In this document: piece after piece, positions 36,898 through 37,543 of the stretch
Position numbering within the stretch: the stretch's first letter is position 1
Layout of the letters: every line of letters begins with the position of its first letter
NCBI GenBank assembly: GCA_947381415.1
Contig: CANCVB010000027.1
Location: 1 to 37,543 of the forward strand
Source: Burkholderiales bacterium
GTDB lineage: Bacteria > Pseudomonadota > Gammaproteobacteria > Burkholderiales > Burkholderiaceae_C
Reading direction: 5' to 3'
DNA: 37,543 bases
Position numbers and translations under genes: made by a program
Notes under the pieces: generated by a model
What the model was told of the DNA's origin: nothing
The model's input: only the letters and a program-made list of their open reading frames with translations
Database searches by the model: none

Positions 36898-37543
36898 TCA
36901 GGGCAATAAGCTTAAAGCCTGAAGGTAGGCAGGGCTTTGCATCAAATTCGACCAATCCAAGGCCTGGGTTTGGGGCAAAAGTGCCAAGCGTCGCGCTTCG
37001 CTGACCGCACTCGGCTGCCACTGTTGGCTGCGCAAAGCACCGGTAAGCCCCTCAAGTAAATCGTCCACAGCCTGCCCCCCTTGGGGACTGTCAGGCGTGC
37101 TTTGGTTGCACAACAGCACCAGGTCGCACCCCGCGTTCAAGGCGACCACCGCCGCCTCGCTGTAGCTCACTTCACGCCCGTCGATCAAGCGAGCCCCCGC
37201 CATGGACAAATCGTCGCTGAATACGGCACCCTGAAAACCCAGTTGGTGGCGCAGAATGTCTTTCAACCAGCGTTTGGAAAAACCGGCTGGTCGTGCATCC
37301 ACTTTGGGATAAATCACATGGGCAGGCATGACACTGGTCAAACTGGTGGTCAACCACGCATAAGGCAAAGCGTCATCATGTAACAAGGCTTTCAAACTGC
37401 GCTTGTCGATGGGAATATCGGTATGCGAATCGGCCTTGACGAAGCCATGGCCAGGAAAATGTTTACCGCAATTGGCCATACCCGCTTGCAACAAACCATG
37501 CATCAGGCTTTTTGCCAACACGGCCACCATGCGTGGGTCACGC
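36898..37543 (-). CDS. nagZ: Beta-N-acetylhexosaminidase NagZ, N-terminal part beyond the window
   Basis: Glycoside hydrolase family 3 enzyme that removes N-acetylglucosamine from anhydro-muropeptides during cell-wall recycling in the cytoplasm. The visible 214 C-terminal residues begin RDPRMVAVLAKSLMHGL, an internal family block, and the frame is open to the window end, so the gene continues outside. NCGKHFPGHGFVKADSHTD holds the flexible loop with the catalytic aspartate-histidine dyad. SVMPAHVIYP and VFSDDLSMAGA follow, the latter with the nucleophilic aspartate. An ATG at 37530 is internal. The stop is 102 bases before the zinc-ribbon gene on the same strand. Confidence 0.95.
   Translation of the reverse strand, partial: RDPRMVAVLAKSLMHGLLQAGMANCGKHFPGHGFVKADSHTDIPIDKRSLKALLHDDALPYAWLTTSLTSVMPAHVIYPKVDARPAGFSKRWLKDILRHQLGFQGAVFSDDLSMAGARLIDGREVSYSEAAVVALNAGCDLVLLCNQSTPDSPQGGQAVDDLLEGLTGALRSQQWQPSAVSEARRLALLPQTQALDWSNLMQSPAYLQALSLLP

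Noticed and set aside
1..37543. tRNA, rRNA, CRISPR array, insertion sequence or prophage
   Set aside because: No cloverleaf, ribosomal sequence, spaced direct repeats, transposase or phage gene was recognised, and nearly all sequence is occupied by housekeeping genes.

Overview
The window reads as ordinary chromosome of a betaproteobacterium of the order Burkholderiales, most likely a Comamonadaceae member (Limnohabitans/Rhodoferax-like). This placement is inferred from the protein types and gene order: BPSS1780-type membrane protein beside thrB, GntR/mdh/acnB back to back with sdhCDAB-sdhE-gltA, and leuCDB-asd-fimV-truA-trpFBA-accD. Coding density is very high, no gap without a gene exceeds 300 bases, and I see no tRNA, rRNA, CRISPR array, phage or insertion sequence.

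Layout. (1) 1-3852: the end of homoserine kinase (thrB), a membrane protein, and convergent uvrD helicase. (2) 3991-8321: a nucleotide/nucleobase group, guaC, trhP (tRNA U34 hydroxylation), hydA (dihydropyrimidinase) and allA (ureidoglycolate lyase). (3) 8311-19328: a TCA-cycle block. A leftward unit mdh, CoA-ester lyase, secreted MliC-like protein and acnB diverges from a rightward unit gntR, sdhC, sdhD, sdhA, sdhB, sdhE and gltA. The GntR regulator sits at the divergence point. (4) 19383-23057: a nucleotide-sugar block (galU, ugd, rfbC, rfbA) for cell-surface polysaccharide. (5) 23155-34705: a long rightward amino-acid block, leuC, leuD, leuB, a short-chain dehydrogenase, asd, fimV, truA, trpF, trpB, trpA and accD. 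(6) 34707-37543: a DUF3297 protein, lysS, a small zinc-ribbon protein and the 3' part of nagZ.

The signal I consider most worth following lies just upstream of asd. A 16-codon reading frame (27128-27178) contains eight threonine and two lysine codons. It is followed by nested inverted repeats, the last of which can pair with the asd ribosome binding site. Asd makes the common precursor of threonine, lysine and methionine, so this looks like a threonine/lysine-responsive leader-peptide attenuator. A -10-like hexamer lies only seven bases before its start codon, so the leader mRNA may begin at the ATG.

Other patterns: a structured leader before guaC; -10 hexamers embedded in inverted repeats at two divergent promoters; and five of five convergent gene junctions whose stop codons overlap or are one base apart, leaving no room for an intergenic terminator. 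All regulatory calls are readings of the sequence by eye; no folding or database search was run.
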